From contig NZ_JARPQB010000004.1 in NCBI RefSeq assembly GCF_029478665.1, positions 178,504 to 242,503 on the forward strand: DNA of 64,000 bases, written 5' to 3'. Below, piece by piece: positions 7,918 through 17,051 of this stretch (its first letter is position 1; each line of letters begins with the position of its first letter). The translations under genes and the position numbers were made by a program. Under the pieces are notes generated by a model. The model did no database searches. It was not told where the DNA came from and worked only from the letters and a program-made list of their open reading frames with translations. The DNA comes from Pseudomonas entomophila. GTDB taxonomy: Bacteria > Pseudomonadota > Gammaproteobacteria > Pseudomonadales > Pseudomonadaceae.

Positions 7918-10900
7918 TCAGCGCTGCGCGTACTGCAGCACCACCTCCAGCGGATGGCGCAGCTGCTTCTCGGTCATGCGCTTGACCTGGCTGCGACACG
8001 AGTACCCGGTGGCCAATGCCTCACCCTGCTTGTCCAGCTTGGTCGCCCAGGACTGCTCGAAGATGGTCCTCGAGGTTTCCTGGTTACGCGCTTCGTGCCC
8101 ATAGGTACCCGACATGCCGCAGCAACCGGTGGCCTCGGTGACCAGCTTCAGGCCAAGGCGGGCGAATACCTGCTCCCACTGCTTGGTGCTGGCCGGCACA
8201 TTGGTCTTCTCGGTGCAGTGGGCCATCAGGCGGAAACTGTCAGCCTTGGCCGGCGCCTGCTCAGGCAGCACGTTCATCAGCCACTCCTGAGGCAGCAGCA
8301 CGGTCGGGCACTCCACACCCTCGACCTTCTGGTACTCCTGGCGATAGACCAGGGTCATCGCCGGGTCCAGCCCCACCAGCGGCACGCCACAGTCGGCCAG
8401 GGCCTTGAGCTGGGTGGCGTTGCGCACCGCCGCCTTGGCGAAAGCACCGAGGAAGCCTTGCACGTGCAGCGGCTTGCCGTTGGCGCTGTAGGGTGCCAGG
8501 AACACCTTGTGCCCCAGGCGATGGGCCAGTTCGATGAACGAGGCCAGCAACGGCGTCTCGAAGTAACGAGTGAAGGCATCCTGCACCAGCACGATACTGC
8601 GCTCGCGCTGGGCCGGGGTCAGCTCGCGCAGGGCCGGCACGCTGGCCACCTGGACACGGCAACGGGTCAGGGTGGACTGGAAGTTGAAGCGGCTGATCAG
8701 CGGGCTGTCGACCATGCCGACCTTGTCCGCCAGCAGTTTGTCCACCCATTTCGAGCCCATCACGGCGTTGTACAGCCCCGGTGCATGGGCCAGGTACGGG
8801 ATGGTGAACTCCAGCGAGCCGATCAGGTAGTCGCGCAGCGGGCGCTGGTAGCGGCCGTGGTACAGCTCGAGGAAGCGCGAGCGGAAGTCCGGCACGTTGA
8901 CCTTGATCGGGCATTGCCCGGCGCAGGATTTGCACGCCAGGCAGCCGGCCATGGCGTCATAGACTTCATGGGAGAAGTCCGCTTGCCCCTGCTGGCGCGC
9001 GCGGCTGTTGCGCAGCCGCGCCGGCAGCCCCTTGAACCAGGACGCCTTGCGCTGGGCTGCGGCGAGCACGTCGATGTTCGCCTCACCCTGCAGGCGCAGC
9101 CATTCGCGGATCAGCGAGGCACGCCCCTTGGGCGAGTGCTGACGCTCGCGGGTGGCCTTCCATGAAGGGCACATGGCGTCGTTGGGGTCGTAGTTGTAGC
9201 AGGCGCCGTTGCCGTTGCAGTGCACCGCGCTGCCGAAGCTCTGCCAGACACGCTCGTCGATCGTGCGATCCAGGTCGCCACGCAGGGGCGCGCCATCCAC
9301 CGGCGTCAGGCCTTCGGCACTGTCCGGCGGGGTGCAGATCTTGCCCGGGTTGAGCTGGTTGTGCGGGTCGAACGCGCCTTTCAGACGCTGCAATGCCGGA
9401 TACAGCTCGCCGAAATACGCCGGCACATACTCGGAGCGCAGGCCCTTGCCGTGCTCGCCCCAGAGCAGGCCACCGTAGCGCTGGGTCAGCGCCGCCACGG
9501 CATCGGAGATCGGCTTGACCAGCGCGGCCTGGGCCGGGTCCTTCATGTCCAGGGCCGGGCGCACATGCAGCACGCCCGCGTCGACGTGACCGAACATGCC
9601 GTACGCCAGGCCATGACCGTCGAGCAGGGCGCGGAAATCGGCGATGTAGTCGGCCAGTTGCTCAGGTGGCACCGCAGTATCCTCGACGAACGGCTGCGGG
9701 CGCACCTCACCCTCGACGTTGCCGAGCAGGCCTACCGAACGCTTGCGCATGGTGTAGACCTTGGTCACCGCTTCCGCACCTTCAGCCAAGGTATGCCCCA
9801 GGCGCTCGACACTGGTGTCGCGCTGCAGGTGCTCGACGAACGCTTCGACCCGCGCATTGACCTCGGCCGGGTCGTCGCCGCAGAACTCCACCAGGTTGAT
9901 ACCCAGGGTCGGGCGCTCGGCGTCTGCCGGGAAATACTCGGCGACGCTGTGCCAGACGATGTCTTTCATCGCCAGCATCAACACCTTGGAGTCGACCGTC
10001 TCGATCGACAACGGCTTGTGCGCCATCAACGCATTGGCGTCGCGCAGGGCGTCCATGAAGCTGCTGTAGCGCACGTTGACCAGCACCGCGTACTTCGGAA
10101 TCGGCAGCACATTGAGCTTGGCCTCGACCACGTAGCCCAGTGAGCCCTCGGCACCACACAGCACACTGTTGAGGTTGAAGCGGCCCTGCTCGTCGCGCAG
10201 GTGCGCCAGGTCGTAGCCGGTCAGGCAGCGATTGAGCTTGGGGAAGGTGCTTTCGATCAACTCCGCCTGGGTTTCCTGGATTTCACGGGCCATGCGGTAC
10301 ACCTCGCCGACCCGACCGGGCACGGCACAGGCCCGTTCCAGCGCCGCGTCGTCGATCGGCAGGCTGTGCAGGCGCTCGCCACCGAGCAGCACGCTGTGCA
10401 GCTCGAGCACGTGGTCGCGGGTCTTGCCGTAGGTGCAGCTGCCCTGGCCACTGGCATCGGTGTTGATCATGCCGCCGACCGTGGCGCGGTTTGACGTGGA
10501 CAGCTCCGGGGCGAAGAACAGACCGTGGGGCTTGAGCGCGGCATTGAGCTGGTCCTTGACCACGCCCGCCTGGACCCGCACCCAACGCTCCTCGACATTG
10601 ATTTCGAGGATGGTATTCATGTGCCGCGACAAGTCGACGACGATGCCGTCGGTCAGCGACTGGCCGTTGGTGCCGGTACCGCCGCCACGCGGGGTCAGCT
10701 TGATGTCGCGAAAACGTGCCTCGGCCATCAACGTGGCGACCCGCGCCACATCGTCGGCATCCTGCGGGAACACCGCCGCCTGGGGCAGGCGCTGGTAGAT
10801 GGAGTTGTCAGTGGCCAGCACGGTGCGGGTGCCGTAGTCGGCGCTGATCTGGCCACGGAAGCCACTGTTTTTCAGGGCTTCGAGGAATTCGGGGTAGTGG

Positions 10901-10935
10901 ACGGCAGGCGCGCGGGGCGGCAGCTGGGCGATCAT
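7918..10935 (-). CDS. ydiJ: FAD-binding and (Fe-S)-binding dehydrogenase, YdiJ type (D-2-hydroxyglutarate dehydrogenase)
   Basis: A 1,005-residue cytosolic flavo-iron-sulfur protein, close to the about 1,018 residues of E. coli YdiJ. Order of domains: PCMH-type FAD-binding domain in roughly residues 40-270 (TPRGGGTGTNGQSLTDGIVVD, GGMINTDASGQGS), an FAD-linked oxidase C-terminal cap to about 530 (GHVDAGVLHVRP, NPGKI), then a ferredoxin-like cluster motif CLACKSCAGQCP near residue 665, and a CCG-type domain with ATGCCGMSGTYGHE near the end. YdiJ homologues oxidise D-2-hydroxyglutarate and pass electrons to the respiratory chain. The gene is divergent from a LysR regulator, whose control of it is an inference. 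A strict ortholog versus a D-lactate-type relative cannot be told apart by reading, but length and layout favour YdiJ. Confidence 0.88.
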   Translation of the reverse strand: MIAQLPPRAPAVHYPEFLEALKNSGFRGQISADYGTRTVLATDNSIYQRLPQAAVFPQDADDVARVATLMAEARFRDIKLTPRGGGTGTNGQSLTDGIVVDLSRHMNTILEINVEERWVRVQAGVVKDQLNAALKPHGLFFAPELSTSNRATVGGMINTDASGQGSCTYGKTRDHVLELHSVLLGGERLHSLPIDDAALERACAVPGRVGEVYRMAREIQETQAELIESTFPKLNRCLTGYDLAHLRDEQGRFNLNSVLCGAEGSLGYVVEAKLNVLPIPKYAVLVNVRYSSFMDALRDANALMAHKPLSIETVDSKVLMLAMKDIVWHSVAEYFPADAERPTLGINLVEFCGDDPAEVNARVEAFVEHLQRDTSVERLGHTLAEGAEAVTKVYTMRKRSVGLLGNVEGEVRPQPFVEDTAVPPEQLADYIADFRALLDGHGLAYGMFGHVDAGVLHVRPALDMKDPAQAALVKPISDAVAALTQRYGGLLWGEHGKGLRSEYVPAYFGELYPALQRLKGAFDPHNQLNPGKICTPPDSAEGLTPVDGAPLRGDLDRTIDERVWQSFGSAVHCNGNGACYNYDPNDAMCPSWKATRERQHSPKGRASLIREWLRLQGEANIDVLAAAQRKASWFKGLPARLRNSRARQQGQADFSHEVYDAMAGCLACKSCAGQCPIKVNVPDFRSRFLELYHGRYQRPLRDYLIGSLEFTIPYLAHAPGLYNAVMGSKWVDKLLADKVGMVDSPLISRFNFQSTLTRCRVQVASVPALRELTPAQRERSIVLVQDAFTRYFETPLLASFIELAHRLGHKVFLAPYSANGKPLHVQGFLGAFAKAAVRNATQLKALADCGVPLVGLDPAMTLVYRQEYQKVEGVECPTVLLPQEWLMNVLPEQAPAKADSFRLMAHCTEKTNVPASTKQWEQVFARLGLKLVTEATGCCGMSGTYGHEARNQETSRTIFEQSWATKLDKQGEALATGYSCRSQVKRMTEKQLRHPLEVVLQYAQR

Positions 10936-11086
10936 CGAAGGATGCCTCTTTGATATCGGCTAATTCACGGAAATCTTGTCACTCCGGCATGAATGAATCA
11001 TGGGAGGATTTCGAATGCGCCAATGTTCCTGTAGTTTCGCGCCAGGGGCAAACGGATATTCCTGCCGCTATCGATGAGCTTTATGA

Positions 11087-11971
11087 ATGAATTACCGCCA
11101 CCTCACCCCTTCGATGTCGCTGCTGCTGGCCTTCGAGGCCGCTGCCCGGCATGAAAGCTATACCCGCGCCGCCGCCGAACTGTCGCTGACCCAGAGCGCG
11201 GTAAGCCGCCAGGTACAGGCGTTGGAGCAACAGCTGGGGCTCACGCTGTTCCGCCGCGAAGGGCGCCAGGTGCAACTGACCGATGTCGGCCGCCTGTACC
11301 AGCGCGAACTGAGTGAGGCGCTGGGGCGCATCCGCAGTGCCACCCTCCAGGCCCTGGCCTATCAGTCCGGCGTCGGCACCCTGCGCCTGGCGACCCTGCC
11401 GACCTTCGGCTCGAAATGGCTGCTGCCACGCCTGCATGCCTTCTACAGCGCCCATCCGGGGATGCTGGTGCACATTCATTCACGTATCGAAGCAATCAAT
11501 TTCGACACCAGCGAGATCGACGCGGCCATCGGCGTGGCCACCCATGACCTGCCCGGGCTGATCTGCCATCGCCTGCACGCCGAAGAATTGGTGGTGATCC
11601 TGCCGCCGGACAGCGCGCGCGATGGGCAATGCTGGAGCCCGGCGCGAATCAGTGAAGAGGTACTGCTCAATGTCGCCAACAACCCGCACGCCTGGGGCGA
11701 ATGGTTTTCCCATCACGCCCTGCCCCATCGCTCGATGCGCCTGGGGCCGAGCTTCGAGCTGACCTCGCACCTGATCCAGGCGGTGCGCGCGGGGATCGGC
11801 ATCGGGCTGGTGCCGCGAATCCTGGTAGAAGACGAACTGGCCAGTGGCGAGCTGTTCAGCCCGGGGGCGCCGTTTGCCAGCCAGCGCAGTTACTACCTGA
11901 TCTATCCACCGAGAAACGAAGCACTACCTTCGTTGCGGGCGTTTCGCGGCTGGCTGCTCCAGCAGATCTGA
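11087..11971 (+). CDS. LysR-family transcriptional regulator, divergent from ydiJ
   Basis: A 294-residue LysR protein. The N-terminal winged helix-turn-helix is clear (LLAFEAAARHESYTRAAAEL, then LTQSAVSRQVQALEQQLGLTL), followed by a LysR substrate-binding domain (GTLRLATLPTFGSKWLLPRL). The TFGSKWLLPRL stretch is typical of GcvA-like members. It reads away from the ydiJ-type gene across 151 bases, the classic arrangement for autoregulation plus control of the neighbour. Another in-frame-looking ATG at 11083 is in a different frame; 11087 gives the conserved MNYRHLTP start. The 3' end runs straight into a REP pair. Confidence 0.88.
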   Translation: MNYRHLTPSMSLLLAFEAAARHESYTRAAAELSLTQSAVSRQVQALEQQLGLTLFRREGRQVQLTDVGRLYQRELSEALGRIRSATLQALAYQSGVGTLRLATLPTFGSKWLLPRLHAFYSAHPGMLVHIHSRIEAINFDTSEIDAAIGVATHDLPGLICHRLHAEELVVILPPDSARDGQCWSPARISEEVLLNVANNPHAWGEWFSHHALPHRSMRLGPSFELTSHLIQAVRAGIGIGLVPRILVEDELASGELFSPGAPFASQRSYYLIYPPRNEALPSLRAFRGWLLQQI

Positions 11972-11974
11972 CCA

Positions 11975-12039
11975 TTCGCCAGCAAGGCTGGCTCCTACAA
12001 GTGCACACAACACCCGTAGGAGCCAGCCTTGCTGGCGAA
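11975..12039. repeat. REP palindrome pair, GCCAGCCTTGCTGGC family
   Basis: TTCGCCAGCAAGGCTGGCTCCTACA and its reverse complement TGTAGGAGCCAGCC-type copy (here CGTAGGAGCC) face each other over about 18 bases, between the LysR gene and the aroP terminator. Confidence 0.88.
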
Positions 12040-12057
12040 AAGGCCGCCACAGGCAAC

Positions 12058-12095
12058 AAAAAACCCGACACCAGTCGCCCGGCATCGGGTTTTCT
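12058..12095 (-). terminator. Rho-independent terminator of aroP
   Basis: Read on the minus strand, AAACCCGA (12092-12085) pairs with TCGGGTTT (12068-12061) around a GC-rich loop and continues into a T-run ending near 12058. It lies about 20 bases after the aroP stop. Confidence 0.85.
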
Positions 12096-12111
12096 CGAAG
12101 CACCTCAGCGC

Positions 12112-13530
12112 TTACTTGGCCACGCTACCCGCAGCACCGTTGGCCTGCGCCCCACGCTTGCTCTTGAGCACGTAGAACACATACATCACCACCAGCCATA
12201 CCGGCATCGCGTACACCGATACCTGGATGCCAGGAATCAGCAGCATGATGCCCAGAATCAGCACCACAAACGCCAGCACCAGGTAGTTGCCATACGGGTA
12301 CCACAGCGCCTTGAACAGCGGCTTCTGGCCAGTGCGGTCGAGGTGCTGGCGGAACTTCAGGTGCGAGTAGCTGATCATCGCCCAGTTGATCACCAGGGTC
12401 GCCACCACCAGCGACATCAGCAGCTCCAGGGCATTCTGCGGCATCAGGTAGTTGAGCAGCACCGCGATCAGCGTCACCGCCGCTGACACCAGGATCGACC
12501 GCACCGGCACGCCACGACGGTCGACCTTGGCCAGGGCTGCCGGGGCATCACCCTGTTCAGCCATGCCCAGCAGCATGCGGGCGTTGCAGTAGGTGCCGCT
12601 GTTGTACACCGACAGCGCCGCGGTCAGGACCACGAAGTTCAGCAGGTGCGCGGCCACGTCGCTACCCAGCAGCGAGAACACCTGGACGAACGGGCTGCTG
12701 CCATAGCTGCCACCGGAAGCATCGATGCTGGCCACCAGGCTGTCCCAAGGGGTCAGCGACAGCAGCACCACCAGGGCGCCCACATAGAAGATCAGGATGC
12801 GGTAGATGACCTGGTTGATCGCCTTGGGGATCACGGTCTTCGGCTTGTCGGCCTCGGCGGCGGTGAAACCGAGCATTTCCAGGCCACCGAAGGAGAACAT
12901 GATGAAGGCCAAGGCCATGACCAGCCCACTCACTCCATGCGGGAAGAAGCCACCATGGGCCCACAGGTTGGTCACCGAGGCTTCGGGGCCACCATTGCCA
13001 CTGGTCAGCAGGTAGGCGCCCAGGCCGATCATGCCGACGATGGCGGCGACCTTGATGATCGCGAACCAGAACTCGGCCTCGCCGAAGATCTTCACGTTCA
13101 TCAGGTTGATGGCGTTGATCAGCAGGAAGAACGCTGCCGCGGTCACCCAGGTCGGGATCTCCGGCCACCAGTAGTGGACGTACTTGCCGACCGCCGACAG
13201 CTCCGACATGCCCACCAGGATGTACAGCACCCAGCAGTTCCAGCCCGACAGGAAGCCGGCGAAACCGCCCCAGTACTTGTGTGCGAAGTGGCTGAAGGAG
13301 CCGGCCACCGGCTCCTCGACGATCATCTCGCCGAGCTGGCGCATGATCATGAAGGCAATGAAGCCGCAGATGGCGTAGCCGAGGATCATCGACGGGCCGG
13401 CGGACTTCATCACGCCGGCCGAGCCCAGGAACAATCCGGTGCCAATGGCGCCGCCCAGGGCGATCAGTTGGATATGGCGGTTCTTCAAGCCACGCTTGAG
13501 TTCGCCGGACTGTGAGTTATGTCCACTCAT
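12112..13530 (-). CDS. aroP: Aromatic amino acid permease (APC family)
   Basis: A 472-residue inner-membrane permease with about 12 helices. The N-terminus LKRGLKNRHIQLIALGGAIG, then TGLFLGSAGVMKSAGP and MRQLGEMIVEEPVAGSFSHF, is nearly the E. coli AroP pattern, which imports phenylalanine, tyrosine and tryptophan with protons. An upstream in-frame extension to 13605 exists, but ATG 13530 is preferred because AGGTGA lies seven bases upstream and the protein then begins MSGHNSQSGELKRG, as in the family. A sigma70-type promoter is visible about 180 bases upstream, leaving a long leader. The gene is monocistronic with its own terminator. Related GabP/PheP-type permeases are alternatives, but similarity is strongest to AroP. 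Confidence 0.87.
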   Translation of the reverse strand: MSGHNSQSGELKRGLKNRHIQLIALGGAIGTGLFLGSAGVMKSAGPSMILGYAICGFIAFMIMRQLGEMIVEEPVAGSFSHFAHKYWGGFAGFLSGWNCWVLYILVGMSELSAVGKYVHYWWPEIPTWVTAAAFFLLINAINLMNVKIFGEAEFWFAIIKVAAIVGMIGLGAYLLTSGNGGPEASVTNLWAHGGFFPHGVSGLVMALAFIMFSFGGLEMLGFTAAEADKPKTVIPKAINQVIYRILIFYVGALVVLLSLTPWDSLVASIDASGGSYGSSPFVQVFSLLGSDVAAHLLNFVVLTAALSVYNSGTYCNARMLLGMAEQGDAPAALAKVDRRGVPVRSILVSAAVTLIAVLLNYLMPQNALELLMSLVVATLVINWAMISYSHLKFRQHLDRTGQKPLFKALWYPYGNYLVLAFVVLILGIMLLIPGIQVSVYAMPVWLVVMYVFYVLKSKRGAQANGAAGSVAK

Positions 13531-13713
13531 GAACGAAGTCACCTGCTTGTTTTTATCTGTGACGGAATCGGACCCACCGCACTCGTGGCGCAGCGGAATG
13601 GGCAAGGTGGTTACCTTGGTTTCTTGGACAGGTCGATCGCTAAAGCGCGGATCAACCGGGTGTCAGCAAGAGTGCGCGGTACGCAAGGGAGTCACAGGTA
13701 AAACGCGGCGCAT

Positions 13714-13743
13714 TGTATACCCCTGCAAACGCGCAGGCGTCAA
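13714..13743 (-). promoter_or_regulatory. Candidate sigma70 promoter for aroP
   Basis: On the minus strand TTGACG (13743-13738) and TATACA followed by AT (13719-13714) are separated by 18 bases. A transcript from here would start near 13707 and carry a leader of about 175 bases before the aroP start. Confidence 0.55.
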
Positions 13744-14153
13744 CGCGTTGCGTCGTTTCCTGATGAAAAAACGCACCGGTCCTGGGGTGAAGGCCTGAAA
13801 AGGCGGAGTGATCGGCGTACATGGCGCCTCCGTTTTGTTGTTTTGGTGCCTGGCGGTCCTGCCTGGCTTTGCACACGGCAATGGCGCTATCTCAGCGGTT
13901 GGGCGGGGGATTTGGAAGGGGGCGAATGGAGCGCGGGAGGCTCTGCGGCGAGGATCGTGGAAAATTTTTGTTACGCAGAGCGGAAATAATCGGGCCGGCT
14001 GGGTTATGCGGCCATTTTTGTATAAATTTCTTTACGCACTGGTTTGAAAACTTTCCACTCGCCAGGAAATTTTTAGTGCATTCAGGAACTTGGGCCGCTC
14101 TGCGGCCTTCACCGGCAAACCGGCTCCTACAGGCGAAGCGGTTTCAACAGGCA
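13744..14153. other. Gap without a supported gene; AT-rich patch
   Basis: No frame here has a plausible start, ribosome site and composition. The stretch includes a possible small stem (CGGAG/CTCCG flanked by A and T runs, 13798-13840), a conspicuously AT-rich patch at about 13955-14085 with two similar GGAAAATTTTT/GGAAATTTTT motifs, and one decayed REP-like arm (about 14109-14143, GCAAACCGGCTCCTACAGG). It could hold an unannotated small RNA or a silencer (MvaT-type) site, but nothing specific is demonstrable. Confidence 0.4.
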
Positions 14154-14182
14154 CAAAAAAGCCAGCGCGAAGGCTGGCTCTT
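14154..14182 (-). terminator. Rho-independent terminator of rluB
   Basis: On the minus strand AGCCAGC and GCTGGCT (14178-14172 and 14166-14160) form a tight stem with a five-base loop, followed by a run of T. It lies some 20 bases after the rluB stop. Confidence 0.88.
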
Positions 14183-14198
14183 TCGTTACCAGGCGGAA

Positions 14199-15260
14199 TC
14201 AGCCACGTGGCTTGCCACGACCACGGCCGGCAGGCTTGTCGCCCTCAGGGCGGGCCGGACGCTTGCGCATCTCGCTCGGGCGCTCGGCCACCGTGCTGCC
14301 ACGGCTGCTCTTGCGCGGCGCTTCCTCACGCGCGGGACGTGCCGGGCGCTCGCCCTGGCCTTCCTGGGCGGGACGCAGGGTGCGCACACGCTCACCACGC
14401 CCCAGCGGACGGGTCGACTTGCGTTGCAGGCGCTCGAGCTTGTCCTTGGCCTTGAGCTTCATCTCCGGCAGCGCGATTGGCTGCAGGCCGACTTCGGCGG
14501 CCAGGATGTCGATCTCGCCCTGGCTCATTTCGCGCCAGCGGCCCATCGGCAGGTCGGAGTTGAGGAACACCGGGCCGAAACGCACGCGTTTCAGGCGGCT
14601 GACCACCACGCCCTGGGATTCCCACAGGCGACGCACTTCGCGGTTGCGGCCTTCCATCACCACGCAGTGGTACCAGTGGTTGAAACCTTCACCACCCGGT
14701 GCCTTCTGGATATCGGTGAACTTGGCCGGGCCGTCTTCGAGCATCACGCCGGCCTTGAGGCGATCGACCATGTCGTCGTCGACCTCACCGCGCACGCGCA
14801 CGGCGTACTCGCGATCCATTTCGTAGGACGGGTGCATCAGGCGGTTGGCCAGCTCACCGTCGGTGGTGAACAGCAGCAGGCCGGTGGTGTTGATGTCCAG
14901 GCGGCCGATGTTGATCCAGCGGCCCTCTTTCGGGCGCGGCAGGCGGTCGAACACGGTCGGGCGGCCTTCCGGGTCGTCACGGGTGCAGATCTCGCCGTCG
15001 GGCTTGTTGTACATGATCACGCGGCGGGTCGCTTCGGCGGCCTCGACACGCTTGATCAGCTTGCCGTCGACGGTGATGGCGTCGTGCAGGTCGACGCGCA
15101 GGCCAAGGGTGGCTTCAACGCCGTTGACCTTGATGCGGCCCTGGCTGATCCAGGCCTCGACGTCACGACGCGAGCCGACACCGATGCGGGCCAGCACTTT
15201 CTGCAGTTTTTCGCCGGACGGCGGGGTGGGTTGTTGGTCTTGCAGGTCTTTGTCACTCAT
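14199..15260 (-). CDS. rluB: 23S rRNA pseudouridine-2605 synthase RluB
   Basis: A 353-residue protein with an S4 RNA-binding domain (residues 17-65, EKLQKVLARIGVGSRRDVEA) and an RsuA/RluB-type catalytic domain. The catalytic aspartate is D122 in INIGRLDINTTGLLLFT, and EGRNREVRRLWES supports the RluB/RsuA family. RluB converts U2605 of 23S rRNA to pseudouridine. The last 90 residues form a highly basic Arg/Pro/Gly-rich tail, as in other pseudomonad RluB proteins, probably disordered and RNA-binding. It follows scpB on the same strand with a 178-base gap containing a single REP, so it may be read from the scpAB transcript or from its own promoter. Confidence 0.93.
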   Translation of the reverse strand: MSDKDLQDQQPTPPSGEKLQKVLARIGVGSRRDVEAWISQGRIKVNGVEATLGLRVDLHDAITVDGKLIKRVEAAEATRRVIMYNKPDGEICTRDDPEGRPTVFDRLPRPKEGRWINIGRLDINTTGLLLFTTDGELANRLMHPSYEMDREYAVRVRGEVDDDMVDRLKAGVMLEDGPAKFTDIQKAPGGEGFNHWYHCVVMEGRNREVRRLWESQGVVVSRLKRVRFGPVFLNSDLPMGRWREMSQGEIDILAAEVGLQPIALPEMKLKAKDKLERLQRKSTRPLGRGERVRTLRPAQEGQGERPARPAREEAPRKSSRGSTVAERPSEMRKRPARPEGDKPAGRGRGKPRG

Positions 15261-15390
15261 CTGGGCACCTCCCGGTGTAGTAGTGAAAGCGGGCGCGCAT
15301 CATACGCGGTTCGGCGGGGGAACGCACTGGAGGGTAGAAGGTTTTTCCGGATGACTTGTGGGTTTCCGCCCAAAGGCGTTCACCGCCCCC

Positions 15391-15413
15391 GTAGGAGCCG
15401 GCTTGCCGGCGAA
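15391..15413. repeat. Single REP copy, GCCGGCTTGCCGGC family
   Basis: GTAGGAGCCGGCTTGCCGGC is present once, between rluB and scpB, without an inverted partner. Confidence 0.85.
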
Positions 15414-15438
15414 CGCGTCAGCCCTGGCAACACGGGGC

Positions 15439-16209
15439 TCAATCCTTGACCTCGCCCTCAGACTCATCCGCCTCTTCCGACATCTCGTCCCGCAAATCAT
15501 CGAAATCTGTCTTGAGCCCCTCTTCCATCGCGTCCAGCTCTACCAACAGCGAACGGAAACTGGTCTCTTCCTTCGGCTCTACGGTTTCACCTTCCTCGCC
15601 CAGGCTGGCATCGGCCAGGGCCTGCAGGTGCGCCGGCACCGGCGCCTCGTCCGGGTCGAGCACCGGCTCGGGCTCCAACTCGCGCAGTTCGGCCAACGCC
15701 GGCAGCTCGTCGAGACTCTTGAGGTTGAAGTGATCCAGGAACGCCTTGGTGGTGGCGAACATCGCCGGGCGCCCCGGCACCTCACGATAGCCGACGATGC
15801 GGATCCACTCGCGCTCCATGAGGGTCTTGATGATGTTGCTGTTCACCGCCACGCCCCGCACGTCCTCGATCTCGCCACGGGTGATGGGCTGGCGGTAGGC
15901 GATCAGGGCCATGGTTTCGAGCAGCGCGCGGGAATAACGCTGCGGGCGCTCCTCCCACAAGCGGCCAACCCAGGGGGCGTAATCCTCACGAATCTGCAGG
16001 CGATAGCCGCTGGCCACCTCCTTGAGCTCGAAGGCGCGGCCATTGCACGATTTGCCCAACACCTCCAGGGCCTTCTTGAAGACAGCCGGCGCCGGGCGCT
16101 CAGCCTCCTCGAACAGCTCGTACAGGCGCTCGAGGGATTGTGGCTTGCCCGAGGCGAGCAGGAAGGCCTCGATCAGCGACGCCAGTTCGCGGGGTTCATT
16201 CAGGTTCAT
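15439..16209 (-). CDS. scpB: Segregation and condensation protein ScpB
   Basis: A 256-residue protein with the two tandem winged-helix domains of ScpB: residues 1-90 (LASLIEAFLLASGKPQSLER, DYAPWVGRLWEER) and 95-170 (SRALLETMALIAYRQPITRG, then EIEDVRGVAVNSNIIKTLME, GRPAMFATT). The acidic C-terminal tail (many Glu/Asp) is longer than in Firmicutes. ScpB dimers bind the kleisin ScpA and SMC to compact and segregate the chromosome. It begins 14 bases after scpA ends, so the two are cotranscribed. Confidence 0.93.
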   Translation of the reverse strand: MNLNEPRELASLIEAFLLASGKPQSLERLYELFEEAERPAPAVFKKALEVLGKSCNGRAFELKEVASGYRLQIREDYAPWVGRLWEERPQRYSRALLETMALIAYRQPITRGEIEDVRGVAVNSNIIKTLMEREWIRIVGYREVPGRPAMFATTKAFLDHFNLKSLDELPALAELRELEPEPVLDPDEAPVPAHLQALADASLGEEGETVEPKEETSFRSLLVELDAMEEGLKTDFDDLRDEMSEEADESEGEVKD

Positions 16210-16223
16210 CGGTAGTCGTCAGG

Positions 16224-17051
16224 TTACTCTGCCCGGGCACGGACGTGGATCGGGGCGAAAGGCTCATTCTGCACCAGTTCGATCAAGGATTCCTTCACCA
16301 GCTCGAGAATCGCCATGAAGGTGACCACCACGCCGAGCTTGCCCTCCTCGCGGGTGAACAGCTCGACGAACGGCACGAAGGCGCCGCCCTTGAGACGCTC
16401 GAGCACTTCGCTCATGCGCTCGCGGGTAGACAGGGTCTCGCGGGTGATCTGGTGGCTTTCGAACAGGTCGTTGCGGCGCATGACCTCGGCCATGGACAGC
16501 AGGATCTCCTCCAGGGCGACCTCGGGCAGCAGCTTGCGCACCTTGGCCTGAGGGGCCTCCAGGCGCGGAACCACCACCTCGCGGCCGACCCGCGGCAACT
16601 CGTCGATGCCTTCGGCGGCAGCCTTGAAGCGTTCGTATTCCTGCAGGCGGCGGATCAGCTCAGCGCGCGGATCGCCCTCCTCTTCCTCCACCTCGCTGGA
16701 GCGAGGCAGCAGCATGCGCGACTTGATCTCGGCGAGCATGGCAGCCATCACCAGGTACTCGGCGGCCAGTTCCAGGCGCACGTTTTTCATCAGCTCGACA
16801 TAGCTCATGTACTGCCGGGTGATTTCCGCCACCGGGATGTCGAGGATGTCGACGTTCTGCTTGCGGATCAGGTACAGCAGCAGGTCCAGCGGGCCTTCGA
16901 AGGCTTCGAGGAAGACTTCCAGGGCGTCCGGCGGGATGTACAGGTCGACCGGCATCTCGGTCAGGGCTTCGCCGTAGACCAGGGCCAGTTGCAACTGGAA
17001 CGGCGCTTCAGCCTCGATGGCCGGCGCCTCGGGCGCTTCCACCTGGTTCAC
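16224..17051 (-). CDS. scpA: Segregation and condensation protein ScpA (kleisin)
   Basis: A 275-residue kleisin. The family core FEGPLDLLLYLIRKQNVDIL lies at about residue 52, followed by AEYLVMAAMLAEIKSRMLLP, and the C-terminal winged helix (VVVTFMAILELVKESLIELV) that binds the SMC head. Its ATG overlaps the stop of yciO by four bases (ATGA at 17048-17051), which indicates translational coupling in the order rnm-yciO-scpA-scpB. Confidence 0.93.
   Translation of the reverse strand: MNQVEAPEAPAIEAEAPFQLQLALVYGEALTEMPVDLYIPPDALEVFLEAFEGPLDLLLYLIRKQNVDILDIPVAEITRQYMSYVELMKNVRLELAAEYLVMAAMLAEIKSRMLLPRSSEVEEEEGDPRAELIRRLQEYERFKAAAEGIDELPRVGREVVVPRLEAPQAKVRKLLPEVALEEILLSMAEVMRRNDLFESHQITRETLSTRERMSEVLERLKGGAFVPFVELFTREEGKLGVVVTFMAILELVKESLIELVQNEPFAPIHVRARAE

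Noticed and set aside
7492..9165. 557-codon plus-strand frame across the MFS end and ydiJ
   Set aside because: Shadow of two well-supported genes in other frames.
13821..15449. A 542-codon plus-strand frame across the gap and rluB
   Set aside because: It is opposite to the well-supported rluB gene and has composition unlike real proteins of this genome.
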